DNA of 64,000 nucleotides from Halorubrum depositum. GTDB lineage: Archaea; Halobacteriota; Halobacteria; Halobacteriales; Haloferacaceae. The position numbers were made by a program, and so were the translations under genes. The notes below the pieces were generated by a model. It made no database searches and was not told the origin of the DNA. It saw nothing but the letters and a program-made list of their open reading frames with translations. Within the stretch, counting starts at the first letter, position 1; every line of letters begins with the position of its first letter. Positions 33,993 to 41,509 of this stretch are shown one piece after another. The stretch is from positions 372,001 to 436,000 of the forward strand of contig NZ_VCNM01000001.1 of NCBI RefSeq assembly GCF_007671725.1, read 5' to 3'.

Positions 33993-34172
33993 TCAGTCGT
34001 GGTCCTCCTGGAAGCGAGCGAACGCGTCCTCCCAGCTCTCGACGAGCCGCGGCTCGCCCGAGTGGTCGGCCTCGACGCCGGCGTAGCCGCAGTCGTCGCA
34101 GGCGATCGCCGTCGCCCCGCCGAGCGCGAACGTGGACAGCGTCGTTCCGCAGCGGGGGCAGTCGAGTGGCAC
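33993..34172 (-). CDS. 59-residue zinc-ribbon protein
   Basis: From GTG 34172 the minus strand encodes VPLDCPRCGTTLSTFALGG, then IACDDCGYAGVEADHSGEP, ending RFQEDHD with a stop at 33993-33995. The cysteine pairs CPRC and CDDC form a compact zinc ribbon. It is the first gene of the chain with 33283-33990 (2-bp gap). A similar short zinc-ribbon architecture recurs at 9649-9804 and 53910-54074. It probably acts as a nucleic-acid or protein interaction module. Confidence 0.75.
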   Translation of the reverse strand: MPLDCPRCGTTLSTFALGGATAIACDDCGYAGVEADHSGEPRLVESWEDAFARFQEDHD

Positions 34173-34287
34173 GGGCTATCGCCTGAAGGGTGGACCCGTG
34201 CCCTCAAAAGCGCACGGGGTAACGCGGTCGCGGCGACCGCCGACGCCGCGGGGCAACAATCATTAGAGTCGGCGGCGACGCTCCCGT

Positions 34288-35232
34288 ATGAGCGAGTCGA
34301 ACGCGGAGAACCGCCTGCTGGAGTACTACCGGCGCTACGTCGGCGACCCCGACCGAACGATCGACGTGTACGCGGGGTTCGGACTCTTCTTCGCCGGGAT
34401 CGGACTCGGGCTGGTCGGCGTCGCGATCTTCCTCTACAGCGCGACGCTCCCGCCCGAGGCGCTGTCGACGTACGGGGTGAAGGAGGTCGCCGCCGTCGCC
34501 GCCGCGGTCGGGCTGCCGGCCCTCCTGCTCGGCGTCGTCGTCCTCCTGCCGGTCGACCGGCGCATGCTGTACCTCGCCGGCGTCGGCACCGCGATCACGC
34601 TCGTCGCGATCGGGCTGTTCGCGTGGGCGTACCCGTACAACTGGAACGTGCCAGACTCGGCCGACTACAGCGCGCAGGTGGTCGCGGTGTACACCCTCGG
34701 GCTCGTCGCCGTCATCGCCGCGACCGGCGGCGCCCTGGTCGCCCACCGCGTCGAGCGCGCGACGGGCGTCGCCGCGGGCGGCGCGGCCGGGGGCGGCGCG
34801 GCGGCGGGCGCCGCGGGCGGTTCGAGAGCCGAGGGGGCCGCCGGTGCGGGCGGCGACGGCGAGGCGGTCACGGACGCCGAGGTCCGGGCCGACATCGAGC
34901 GCGAACTGGAGGACGCGGAGCTGACGTGGGGTGGCGTCGAGCGGAGCGAGACGCGCCGGCTGGAGCTGGACACGAGCGCGGTCGACGACGTCGACGTCGA
35001 CCGCGAGAAGCTCGCCGGCTCGGCCACGGAGACCCGGACGACCTCCGGGACGGTCAACGACGCGGTCTCGGAGCTGAAGGGGCTCCAGGGCGGCGAGAAG
35101 AAGACCGCGAGCGGCTCGGGGACCGACGACCAGGCCGCGAAGCTCCGCGAGCTCCGGGAGCGACAGCGGCAGGAGGCCGAGGCGGACGACGAGGGGTCGG
35201 TCGTCGAGCGGATCAAGGGGCTGTTCGGCTGA
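34288..35232 (+). CDS. Membrane protein with long cytoplasmic tail (DUF7139-like)
   Basis: The 314-residue protein has four membrane segments in the first 160 residues (FGLFFAGIGLGLVGVAIFLY; VAAVAAAVGLPALLLGVVVLLPV; MLYLAGVGTAITLVAIGLFAWAY; VAVYTLGLVAVIAATGGALVAH). A Gly/Ala-rich linker and an acidic coiled tail follow, ending in VERIKGLFG. It resembles a haloarchaeal family that I recall as DUF7139. It is divergent from the small-protein chain at 33993-34172. The function is unknown. Confidence 0.82.
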   Translation: MSESNAENRLLEYYRRYVGDPDRTIDVYAGFGLFFAGIGLGLVGVAIFLYSATLPPEALSTYGVKEVAAVAAAVGLPALLLGVVVLLPVDRRMLYLAGVGTAITLVAIGLFAWAYPYNWNVPDSADYSAQVVAVYTLGLVAVIAATGGALVAHRVERATGVAAGGAAGGGAAAGAAGGSRAEGAAGAGGDGEAVTDAEVRADIERELEDAELTWGGVERSETRRLELDTSAVDDVDVDREKLAGSATETRTTSGTVNDAVSELKGLQGGEKKTASGSGTDDQAAKLRELRERQRQEAEADDEGSVVERIKGLFG

Positions 35233-35318
35233 ACGCGTCGTCTATCGTTGCCGTCGGCGACACCGCGAACACCTCCGGTCCCAGCCGCTCGCCTGTACGC
35301 GATCGATAATTCTGCAAC

Positions 35319-35571
35319 GAACACCTCCAAAGCCCCAGCCTCGAGGACTCGCGCGGCTCGTTGTCGTTCGAAAGACGCTTCGCGCCTCTGGCAGCCGGCG
35401 GCACCGCCGCCGGCGACTGCCCCTTTGAGTTCCACCCCGCACAGCAACCGCAGCCTCACGCCTCCCCAGCCTCGCGGCTCCCTTCGGTCGCCGCGTCCCT
35501 CGCGCGTGCGACTCGCGCCCGGTGGGCGCTCGTCGGCACGCGCCACCGCACATCCATTTTATAAATAAGCG
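35319..35571 (-). repeat. Dispersed structured repeat, copy B (candidate ncRNA)
   Basis: Reverse-orientation copy of the element at 7386-7710. Read on the minus strand it begins with TTTATAAAATGGATG, then GCGGTGGCGCGTGCC. A 6-bp stem GCGCCC/GGGCGC follows (35515-35520 with 35524-35529), then GCGCGAGGGA and a stem CGCGGC/GCCGCG (35473-35478 with 35490-35495). The conserved core (35413-35475), a GCCGGCGG hairpin and the closing module (35322-35364) complete it. It is shorter than copy A because the variable hairpin region is reduced. Small frames crossing it are judged spurious. Confidence 0.7.
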
Positions 35572-35619
35572 TCAGACGCCTCTCGCGCATTTAAGTATCT
35601 CCCGTCGCCTACTTCGGGT

Positions 35620-36486
35620 GTGTCCAGCGTCACGGTCAGCATCGATCCCCACGTCCACTCGGACGAGAGCTACGACGGCCACGAGCCGATCGAGCTCATC
35701 CTCGAACACGCCGCGGAGATCGGACTCGACGCGGTCGTGATCACCGACCACGACGTGATCGGGGAGTCGAAGCGGGCGGCCGAACTGGCCCCGGAGTACG
35801 GGCTGATCGGGATCCCCGGCGTCGAGGTGTCGACCGCGCACGGCCACCTTCTGGCGGTCGGCGTCGAGCGGATGCCGCCGCGTCGACGCCCCTACGACGA
35901 GACGATCGCGTGGATCCACGAGCGCGGCGGGGTCGCGATCGTCCCGCACCCGTTCCAGCGCTCGCGCCACGGCGTCCGTCAGCGGAACATCCCGGTTCCC
36001 GAGACGGACGACGAGGGGGCCCTCGTCGCCGACGGCGACCCTGTCGACGAGGTCGACGCCGTCGAGGTGTTCAACGCGTGGCTGTTCACCGGCTACCGGA
36101 ACCGGCGCGCGCGGCGCTTCGCGGCGACGTACGACTATCCCGGCGTGGCCGCCAGCGACGCGCACCACCTGGAGTACGTCGGGCGCGCCTTCACCGAGGT
36201 GCGGATCGAGGGCCGCGAGTCGGCCGCCGACGTCACCGCGACCGACGTCCTCGACGCGATCCGGGACGGGACGACCACGGTCGACGGCCGCCGGGCCCCG
36301 ATCCGGATGGCCGCGAAGCACTACGTCGGCGCCGCGGGGCGCAAGTCCGGCTACTACGCCCGGACCGGTGCGGTCCGAAGCGCGACCGCGGCGCGGCGAG
36401 GGGTCGCGGAGACGCTCTCGACCGCCCGCGTCGCGGCGATTCAGGGGACTCACCGCGCGGCGCGAGTCCTCTCGTGGATCACCTGA
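35620..36486 (+). CDS. PHP domain phosphoesterase
   Basis: The 288-residue protein begins at GTG 35620 after an AT-rich CATTTAAGTATC promoter-like stretch. The PHP metal-binding motifs are DPHVHSDESYDG (HxH), ITDHD, PGVEVSTAHGHLLAVG, VPHPFQ and SDAHH, which supply the trinuclear metal site. The family hydrolyses phosphoesters such as nucleoside bisphosphates, RNA/DNA ends or histidinol phosphate. No second domain is present apart from a basic C-terminal helix region (KHYVGAAGRKSGYYARTGAVR). Confidence 0.92.
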   Translation: MSSVTVSIDPHVHSDESYDGHEPIELILEHAAEIGLDAVVITDHDVIGESKRAAELAPEYGLIGIPGVEVSTAHGHLLAVGVERMPPRRRPYDETIAWIHERGGVAIVPHPFQRSRHGVRQRNIPVPETDDEGALVADGDPVDEVDAVEVFNAWLFTGYRNRRARRFAATYDYPGVAASDAHHLEYVGRAFTEVRIEGRESAADVTATDVLDAIRDGTTTVDGRRAPIRMAAKHYVGAAGRKSGYYARTGAVRSATAARRGVAETLSTARVAAIQGTHRAARVLSWIT

Positions 36487-36592
36487 GGCGCACGCGACCG
36501 CGTCGCGGTGACGACGTACTCGCGGTCTGCCCCGCGTCGCCGCGACCGCCCGGAGAGCGGGGTTTTTGCACGCGGGCCCGAAACGAACGCCC

Positions 36593-37858
36593 ATGAGCCA
36601 CGACAGACGCGAGGCCGGCTTCAAGCGGCGGACCCGCGTCGCGGACGCGCTGGCGACGCTGCTCGACGCCGCCGAGCCCCACGGCCGGACCGAGTCGGTG
36701 CCGGTCGCCGACGCCGACGGCCGGGTCGTCGCCGAGCCGATCGACGCGCCGGCGCCGGTCCCGAGCTACGACCGGGCGGCGATGGACGGGTTCGCGGTCC
36801 GCGCCGAGGACACCTTCGGCGCCTCCGACCGCTCGCCCGCGGTGTTGCGCGCGGCGGAGACCGAGGCCGAGTCGATCGCGCCCGGCGAGGCCGCGCGGGT
36901 CCACACGGGGAGCGCGGTCCCGGAGGGCGCGGACGCGGTCGTGATGATCGAACAGGTCGAGGAAGTCGGCGACGAGGTCGAGGCGTTCGACGCGGTCGCG
37001 ACCGGCGAGAACGTCGGCGAGGCCGGCGAGGACGTCGCGGACGGGCAACGGCTCTTCGACGCGGGGCACACGCTCCGCCCCTCCGATCTCGGGCTCCTGA
37101 AGTCGGTCGGGCTCGACGCGGTCCCGGTGTACGAGCCGCCGACCGTCGCCGTGATCCCGACCGGCGAGGAGCTGGTCCAGTCCGATCCGGACCCCGGCGA
37201 GGTGATCGAGACGAACGGGCTGACCGTCTCGCGGCTGGTCGAGCGGTGGGGCGGCGAGGCGCGCTACCGCGACGTCGTCACCGACGACGAGGACGCGCTC
37301 GCGGCCGCAGTGGAGGCCGACCTCGACGCAGACGTGGTCGTCACCACCGGCGGGTCGTCGGTCGGCGAGCGCGACCTGATCCCCGAGGTCGTCGACGGGC
37401 TCGGCGAGGTGCTCGTCCACGGTGTCGCCCTGAAGCCGGGCCATCCGGTCTGTCTCGGCGTCGCCGACGGCACGCCGGTCGTCTCCTTACCCGGTTACCC
37501 GGTCGCCTGCATCGTCAACGCCGCGCAGTTCCTCCGGCCGCTCCAGAAGCGCGTCGGGGGGACGACCGCCGACCCCTTCCCGACGCGGCGCGCGGTCCTC
37601 GACCGGAAGGTGCCGAGCGAGCCCGGGACGCGGACGTTCGCGCGAGTGGCGCTCGACGAGAGCGAGGGCGACGAGGAGGGGGACGCGGCGGACGCCGACG
37701 ACGCCGGTCTCCCCGTCGCCACGCCGACCCGCGCGAGCGGCTCCGGCATCCTGTCGAGCGTCGCGCTCGCGGACGGCTGGGTCGCGGTGCCGGAGCCGCG
37801 GGAGGGGTTCGACGCGGGCGAGGTCGTCGACGTCGAGATCTGGGAGGTGACGCCGTGA
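36593..37858 (+). CDS. moeA: Molybdopterin molybdenumtransferase MoeA, first copy
   Basis: The 421-residue protein from ATG 36593 has the complete MoeA layout: PSYDRAAMDGFAVRAEDTFG, HTGSAVPEGADAVVMIEQVEEV, PPTVAVIPTGEELV, VVTTGGSSVGERDLIPEV, LHGVALKPGHPVCLG and VSLPGYPVACIV. It inserts molybdate or tungstate into adenylated molybdopterin. Its TGA overlaps the GTG of the second MoeA gene as GTGA, so the pair is translationally coupled. Haloarchaea often carry two copies, possibly for Mo versus W or different cofactors. Confidence 0.95.
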   Translation: MSHDRREAGFKRRTRVADALATLLDAAEPHGRTESVPVADADGRVVAEPIDAPAPVPSYDRAAMDGFAVRAEDTFGASDRSPAVLRAAETEAESIAPGEAARVHTGSAVPEGADAVVMIEQVEEVGDEVEAFDAVATGENVGEAGEDVADGQRLFDAGHTLRPSDLGLLKSVGLDAVPVYEPPTVAVIPTGEELVQSDPDPGEVIETNGLTVSRLVERWGGEARYRDVVTDDEDALAAAVEADLDADVVVTTGGSSVGERDLIPEVVDGLGEVLVHGVALKPGHPVCLGVADGTPVVSLPGYPVACIVNAAQFLRPLQKRVGGTTADPFPTRRAVLDRKVPSEPGTRTFARVALDESEGDEEGDAADADDAGLPVATPTRASGSGILSSVALADGWVAVPEPREGFDAGEVVDVEIWEVTP

Positions 37859-39852
37859 GCGACCGCAAGGAGTTCCGCGACCTCGCGACGCCCGAGGCGG
37901 CCCGCGAGGCTATCGCCTCGCTCGACCTCGCGCCGGAGCCGGAGACGGTCCCGCTGGGGGAAGCCCGCGGGCGCGTCCTCGCGGAGCGGATCGACGCCGC
38001 GATCGACGTGCCCGGCTTCGACCGGGCGTCGATGGACGGGTACGCGGTCCGCGCCGAGGACACCTTCGGCGCCGACGAGGTCGATCCCGCCGAGCTGGAC
38101 CTCGTCGGGGCGGTCCACGCCGGCGCCGCGCCCGAGGTGACCGTCGCGCCCGGCAGCTGCGCGGAGATATCCACGGGCGCCGTGATGCCCGAGGGCGCCG
38201 ACGCGGTGGTGATGGTCGAGCGCACGGACGAGCTGAGCGCGACGGGGGAAGGGAACGCGGAAGAGGGGTCCGACCGCATCGCGGTCCGGACCGCCGTCGC
38301 ACCCGGCGACCACGTGATGAGCGCCGGCGCGGACATCGCCGCGGGCGCCCGAGCGCTCGGCCCCGGAACGCGGCTCACGCCGCGCGAGATCGGGCTGCTC
38401 TCCGCGCTCGGCGTCGACGAGGTCCCGGTCGAGGGAAAGCCGCGCGTCGGGATCGTCTCGACCGGTGACGAGCTGGTGCGCCCGGGCGAGGACCTCGACC
38501 CCTCGCGCGGGGAGATCTACGACGTGAACTCGACGACGATCGCCGCGGGCGTCGAGGAGGCCGGCGGCGAGCCGGTCCTCTACCCGCACGCCGGCGACGA
38601 CTACGACGAGATGGAGCGGCTGCTCCGGCGCGCCGCCGACGAGTGCGACCTCGTGCTCTCGTCGGGATCGACGTCGGCGAGCGCCGTCGACGTCATCTAC
38701 CGTGTGATCGAGGAGCGCGGCGAACTGCTGCTCCACGGCGTCGCGGTCAAGCCCGGCAAGCCGATGCTCGTCGGCCGGCTCGACCGCGGCGGGAGCGAGG
38801 CGGCGGCGGAGGGCGACGGCGACGGCGCCGCCCCCCGAACCGACGAGTCGGCGTACATCGGTCTCCCGGGCTACCCCGTCTCCGCGCTCACGATCTTCCG
38901 GACGTTCGTCGCGCCCGCGATCCGCGAGGCGGCCGGCCAGCCCGAGCCCGCGACGGCGACCGTCGAGGGGCGGATGGCCGTCGGCGAGCGCTACGGCGAG
39001 GGGCGCATGCGGCTGATGCCCGTCGGACTGCTCGACCTGACCGACGACGACCTCCCGCTCGTCTACCCGGTCGACAAGGGCTCAGGGGCGACGACGAGCC
39101 TCGTCGAGGCCGACGGCGTCGTCGCCGTCGACCCGGACACGGAGTACCTCGACCGGGGCGAGACCGTCTCGGTGCAGCTGTTCTCGCCGGACGTGCGCCC
39201 TCCGAGCCTGCTCGGCGTCGGCGAGGACGACCCGGCGCTCAACCGCCTGCTCGACCGACTGGAGAACCCGCGGTACCTCCCGGTCGGCTCTCGGGAGGGG
39301 CTCCGGCGACTGCGCGACGGCGTCCCGGACGTCGCGGTCGTCGCCGGCCCGACCGACCGCGAGGTCGAGACGGTCGACCTCGGCGGCTGGACCCGGGAGT
39401 GGGGGCTCGTCGTCCCCGCCGGCAACCCGGCCGACGTGACGGGGCTCGGCTCGGTCGTCGACCGCGACCTGAGGTTCGTCAACCGACCGACAGATTCGGG
39501 GCTCCGGCGGAGCCTCGACGACGCGCTCGACGCGCTCGCCGACGAGCGGGAGACCTCGCGGAGCGCGTTGACCGAGTCCGTCGCGGGCTACGAGCTCACC
39601 GTGCGCGCGTTCGAGAGCCCGGCGCGGAAGGTGATCGCCGGCGACGCCGACGTCGGGGTCGGGCTGCGCGAGACGGCGAAGCGGCTCGACTGCGGCTTCG
39701 TGTCGCTCGGCGAGCAGTCGGTCGTCGTCCGCGCGGCGCCCGACCGGACCGACCGCGACGCGGTGGCGGAGCTCGCGGCCGCGCTCGACGGTCCCGCCGA
39801 CCTCCTCGACGGTCTCGCGGGTTACTCGCGGAACAGCCGGAACGAGCCCTGA
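37855..39852 (+). CDS. MoeA, second copy, fused to a LysR/PBP-type substrate-binding domain
   Basis: The 665-residue protein starts at GTG 37855. Residues 1 to about 440 are MoeA (PGFDRASMDGYAVRAEDTFG, STGAVMPEGADAVVMVERTDEL, GIVSTGDELVRPGE, YIGLPGYPVSALTIF). The remainder (about 455-655: NRLLDRLENPRYLPVGSREGLRRL, GLVVPAGNPADVTG, ARKVIAGDADVGVGLRETAKRLDCGFV) is a type 2 periplasmic-binding-like domain of the molybdate-binding LysR substrate kind. A role in sensing or channelling molybdate is plausible. Its 3' end overlaps the convergent thioesterase gene by 31 bp. Confidence 0.93.
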   Translation: MSDRKEFRDLATPEAAREAIASLDLAPEPETVPLGEARGRVLAERIDAAIDVPGFDRASMDGYAVRAEDTFGADEVDPAELDLVGAVHAGAAPEVTVAPGSCAEISTGAVMPEGADAVVMVERTDELSATGEGNAEEGSDRIAVRTAVAPGDHVMSAGADIAAGARALGPGTRLTPREIGLLSALGVDEVPVEGKPRVGIVSTGDELVRPGEDLDPSRGEIYDVNSTTIAAGVEEAGGEPVLYPHAGDDYDEMERLLRRAADECDLVLSSGSTSASAVDVIYRVIEERGELLLHGVAVKPGKPMLVGRLDRGGSEAAAEGDGDGAAPRTDESAYIGLPGYPVSALTIFRTFVAPAIREAAGQPEPATATVEGRMAVGERYGEGRMRLMPVGLLDLTDDDLPLVYPVDKGSGATTSLVEADGVVAVDPDTEYLDRGETVSVQLFSPDVRPPSLLGVGEDDPALNRLLDRLENPRYLPVGSREGLRRLRDGVPDVAVVAGPTDREVETVDLGGWTREWGLVVPAGNPADVTGLGSVVDRDLRFVNRPTDSGLRRSLDDALDALADERETSRSALTESVAGYELTVRAFESPARKVIAGDADVGVGLRETAKRLDCGFVSLGEQSVVVRAAPDRTDRDAVAELAAALDGPADLLDGLAGYSRNSRNEP

Positions 39853-40283
39853 CCGACGACGACCTCGGCGGCCTCGCCGTTGGTGGCGCTGGTGACGCGC
39901 ATGTCGCTGACGCCGATCGAGCCGCCCGACCTGACGACCGTCGCCTCGGCGCGGAGGTCCCCGGTCGCCGGCCGGAGGTAGTTCGCGTTGAGGTTCACCG
40001 TCGCCACTCCCCCGGAGAGCGGGTCCTCGAAGGCGGTGCGCTGGACGATCCCGCCGGCGGTGTCGACCAGCGTCGCCGCCACGCCGCCGTGGATGGTGTC
40101 GCCGTCGCTGTTCGTCAGCTTGTCGTCGAACGGGATCGAGAGCACGACGCGCCCGCGCTCGACGACGTCGACCGACGTGTTCAGCCACGAGAGGTAGCCG
40201 TGCTCCTCCTCGATCCGCCGCTCGACGAGCGCGACGGCCTCCGCCGGCAAGGGGTCCAGCTCCGCGACGTCTGTCCGATTCAT
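39822..40283 (-). CDS. PaaI-type hotdog thioesterase
   Basis: The 153-residue protein has the hotdog signature HGGVAATLVDTAGGIVQRT (active-site Asp in VDTAG) followed by VATVNLNANYLRPATGDLRAEATVV. Family members hydrolyse aryl- or acyl-CoA thioesters. The C-terminus overlaps the moeA2 3' end on the other strand by 31 bp. The substrate is unknown. Confidence 0.92.
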   Translation of the reverse strand: MNRTDVAELDPLPAEAVALVERRIEEEHGYLSWLNTSVDVVERGRVVLSIPFDDKLTNSDGDTIHGGVAATLVDTAGGIVQRTAFEDPLSGGVATVNLNANYLRPATGDLRAEATVVRSGGSIGVSDMRVTSATNGEAAEVVVGQGSFRLFRE

Positions 40284-40540
40284 ACCCGCACCTCACGGGG
40301 CGTCCGTTTGTAGCCCCCGAAACGGGAAACAACTGGTCCGAGGTTGGCGGCGACGACAGCGGGCAGGTTCCCGCCGCTTCGAGACCGACCCGACCGCTTA
40401 TCACCGATACCGAACCAGCCGCCCCGTGACCTGACGCCTCGCCCGCGGCGGCCGAGACGGGAGTCCGGCGCACCGCCGCGGGAACCGCCGAACGTGCCGG
40501 CTGTTCGCTACGCCCCTACCCGGTCCCGAAGACGGACGCC

Positions 40541-41428
40541 TCACCCGACCCCGAGCCGGATCGGGTCGTCGCTCGGGACCACGTCGAGCGACACTGCCTC
40601 GCCGACCGCGAACTCCCCGTCCGGGCAGACGACCTTCGCGCCGTACCCCGCGTCCCGCGCCGCGAACAGCGACAGCCCCACGACCCGCTCGCCGTTCGCG
40701 AGCACGTCGACCGGGTCCCACGCGAGCCCGCGGCCCGCCGCGACGCCGACGCGGGTGCCCCACAGCGTCGCCTCTGCGCTCTCGCCGAGGCGACCGAACG
40801 CGCCGCCGCCGGCGTAGTGGGTCAGACCGCCGTCCAGCGGAATCCCCTCGTCGCTCGCGAGGGCCGCGAACGACTCGCCCGGGTCGGGGTGAGCGGGCGC
40901 GTCAAGGAGGGCGTGCGTCGGCCCGCGTTCGACCACGACGCCCTCCCCGTCCCACGGGATCGGGTCGACAGCGACGGCGACATCGACCGGGAGCGACCCG
41001 CTCGCCCTGAGCGCGCTCGCGCCCGGCGGCCGGAACCCGAGGTGGACGTGGTCGTCGACCCACCGCCCGAAGAACCCGGAGCGCGTCGTCGGCCCGAGGT
41101 CGTCGCCGACGGCGACGCGGTCGCCGGGGGACACCTCCGGGATCACGTGAAGCATTCGAGCGGTGGTTCCCGGATCGGCGCCGGCCCGCCGGCACCACTC
41201 GTCGTCGAGGTCGACGACTATCAGGTGGTCCTCGCTCGCGGCGTACGACCGGTCCGGACAGCCGACGGTCCGCGTCTCGCGAACGACGCCGGAGACGGGG
41301 GAGATCCCTCGGTCGGCCTCGGGATACAGGTCGACGGCGCTGCCGTCGTCGTGCGCGGGGTACGGCGAGTTGAACCGCGAGAACCGCCGGTAGCCGTCGA
41401 GCGAGTCCGGCGGCAGCGTGACTGGCAT
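40541..41428 (-). CDS. Haloarchaeal protein with LytM/M23-like metal motifs
   Basis: The 295-residue protein begins MPVTLPPDSLDGYRRFSRFNSPYPAHDDGSAVDLYPE. An H...D pair (HDDGSAVDLYP, about residues 26-36) and a later DDHVHLGFRP (HxH near 125-127) are spaced and flanked like the zinc ligands of M23 peptidases (HxxxxxxxD then HxH). It has no signal peptide, and the second half (about 140-295) is a beta-rich domain of its own. M23 enzymes normally act on peptidoglycan, which haloarchaea lack, so the activity is uncertain. The family assignment is tentative. Confidence 0.65.
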   Translation of the reverse strand: MPVTLPPDSLDGYRRFSRFNSPYPAHDDGSAVDLYPEADRGISPVSGVVRETRTVGCPDRSYAASEDHLIVVDLDDEWCRRAGADPGTTARMLHVIPEVSPGDRVAVGDDLGPTTRSGFFGRWVDDHVHLGFRPPGASALRASGSLPVDVAVAVDPIPWDGEGVVVERGPTHALLDAPAHPDPGESFAALASDEGIPLDGGLTHYAGGGAFGRLGESAEATLWGTRVGVAAGRGLAWDPVDVLANGERVVGLSLFAARDAGYGAKVVCPDGEFAVGEAVSLDVVPSDDPIRLGVG

Positions 41429-41509
41429 CGTCGTTCGCAGGGCGGGGCTCGACCGACAAGTGGTCGTCGACGCCGGTAGTCCGGACCGAGGGTCAGTCGA
41501 CGATTGGCC

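Noticed and set aside
36508-39852. A 1114-codon open frame fused to MoeA2
   Set aside because: The first 449 codons are an out-of-frame shadow of MoeA1, and the true start is GTG 37855 with GTGA coupling.
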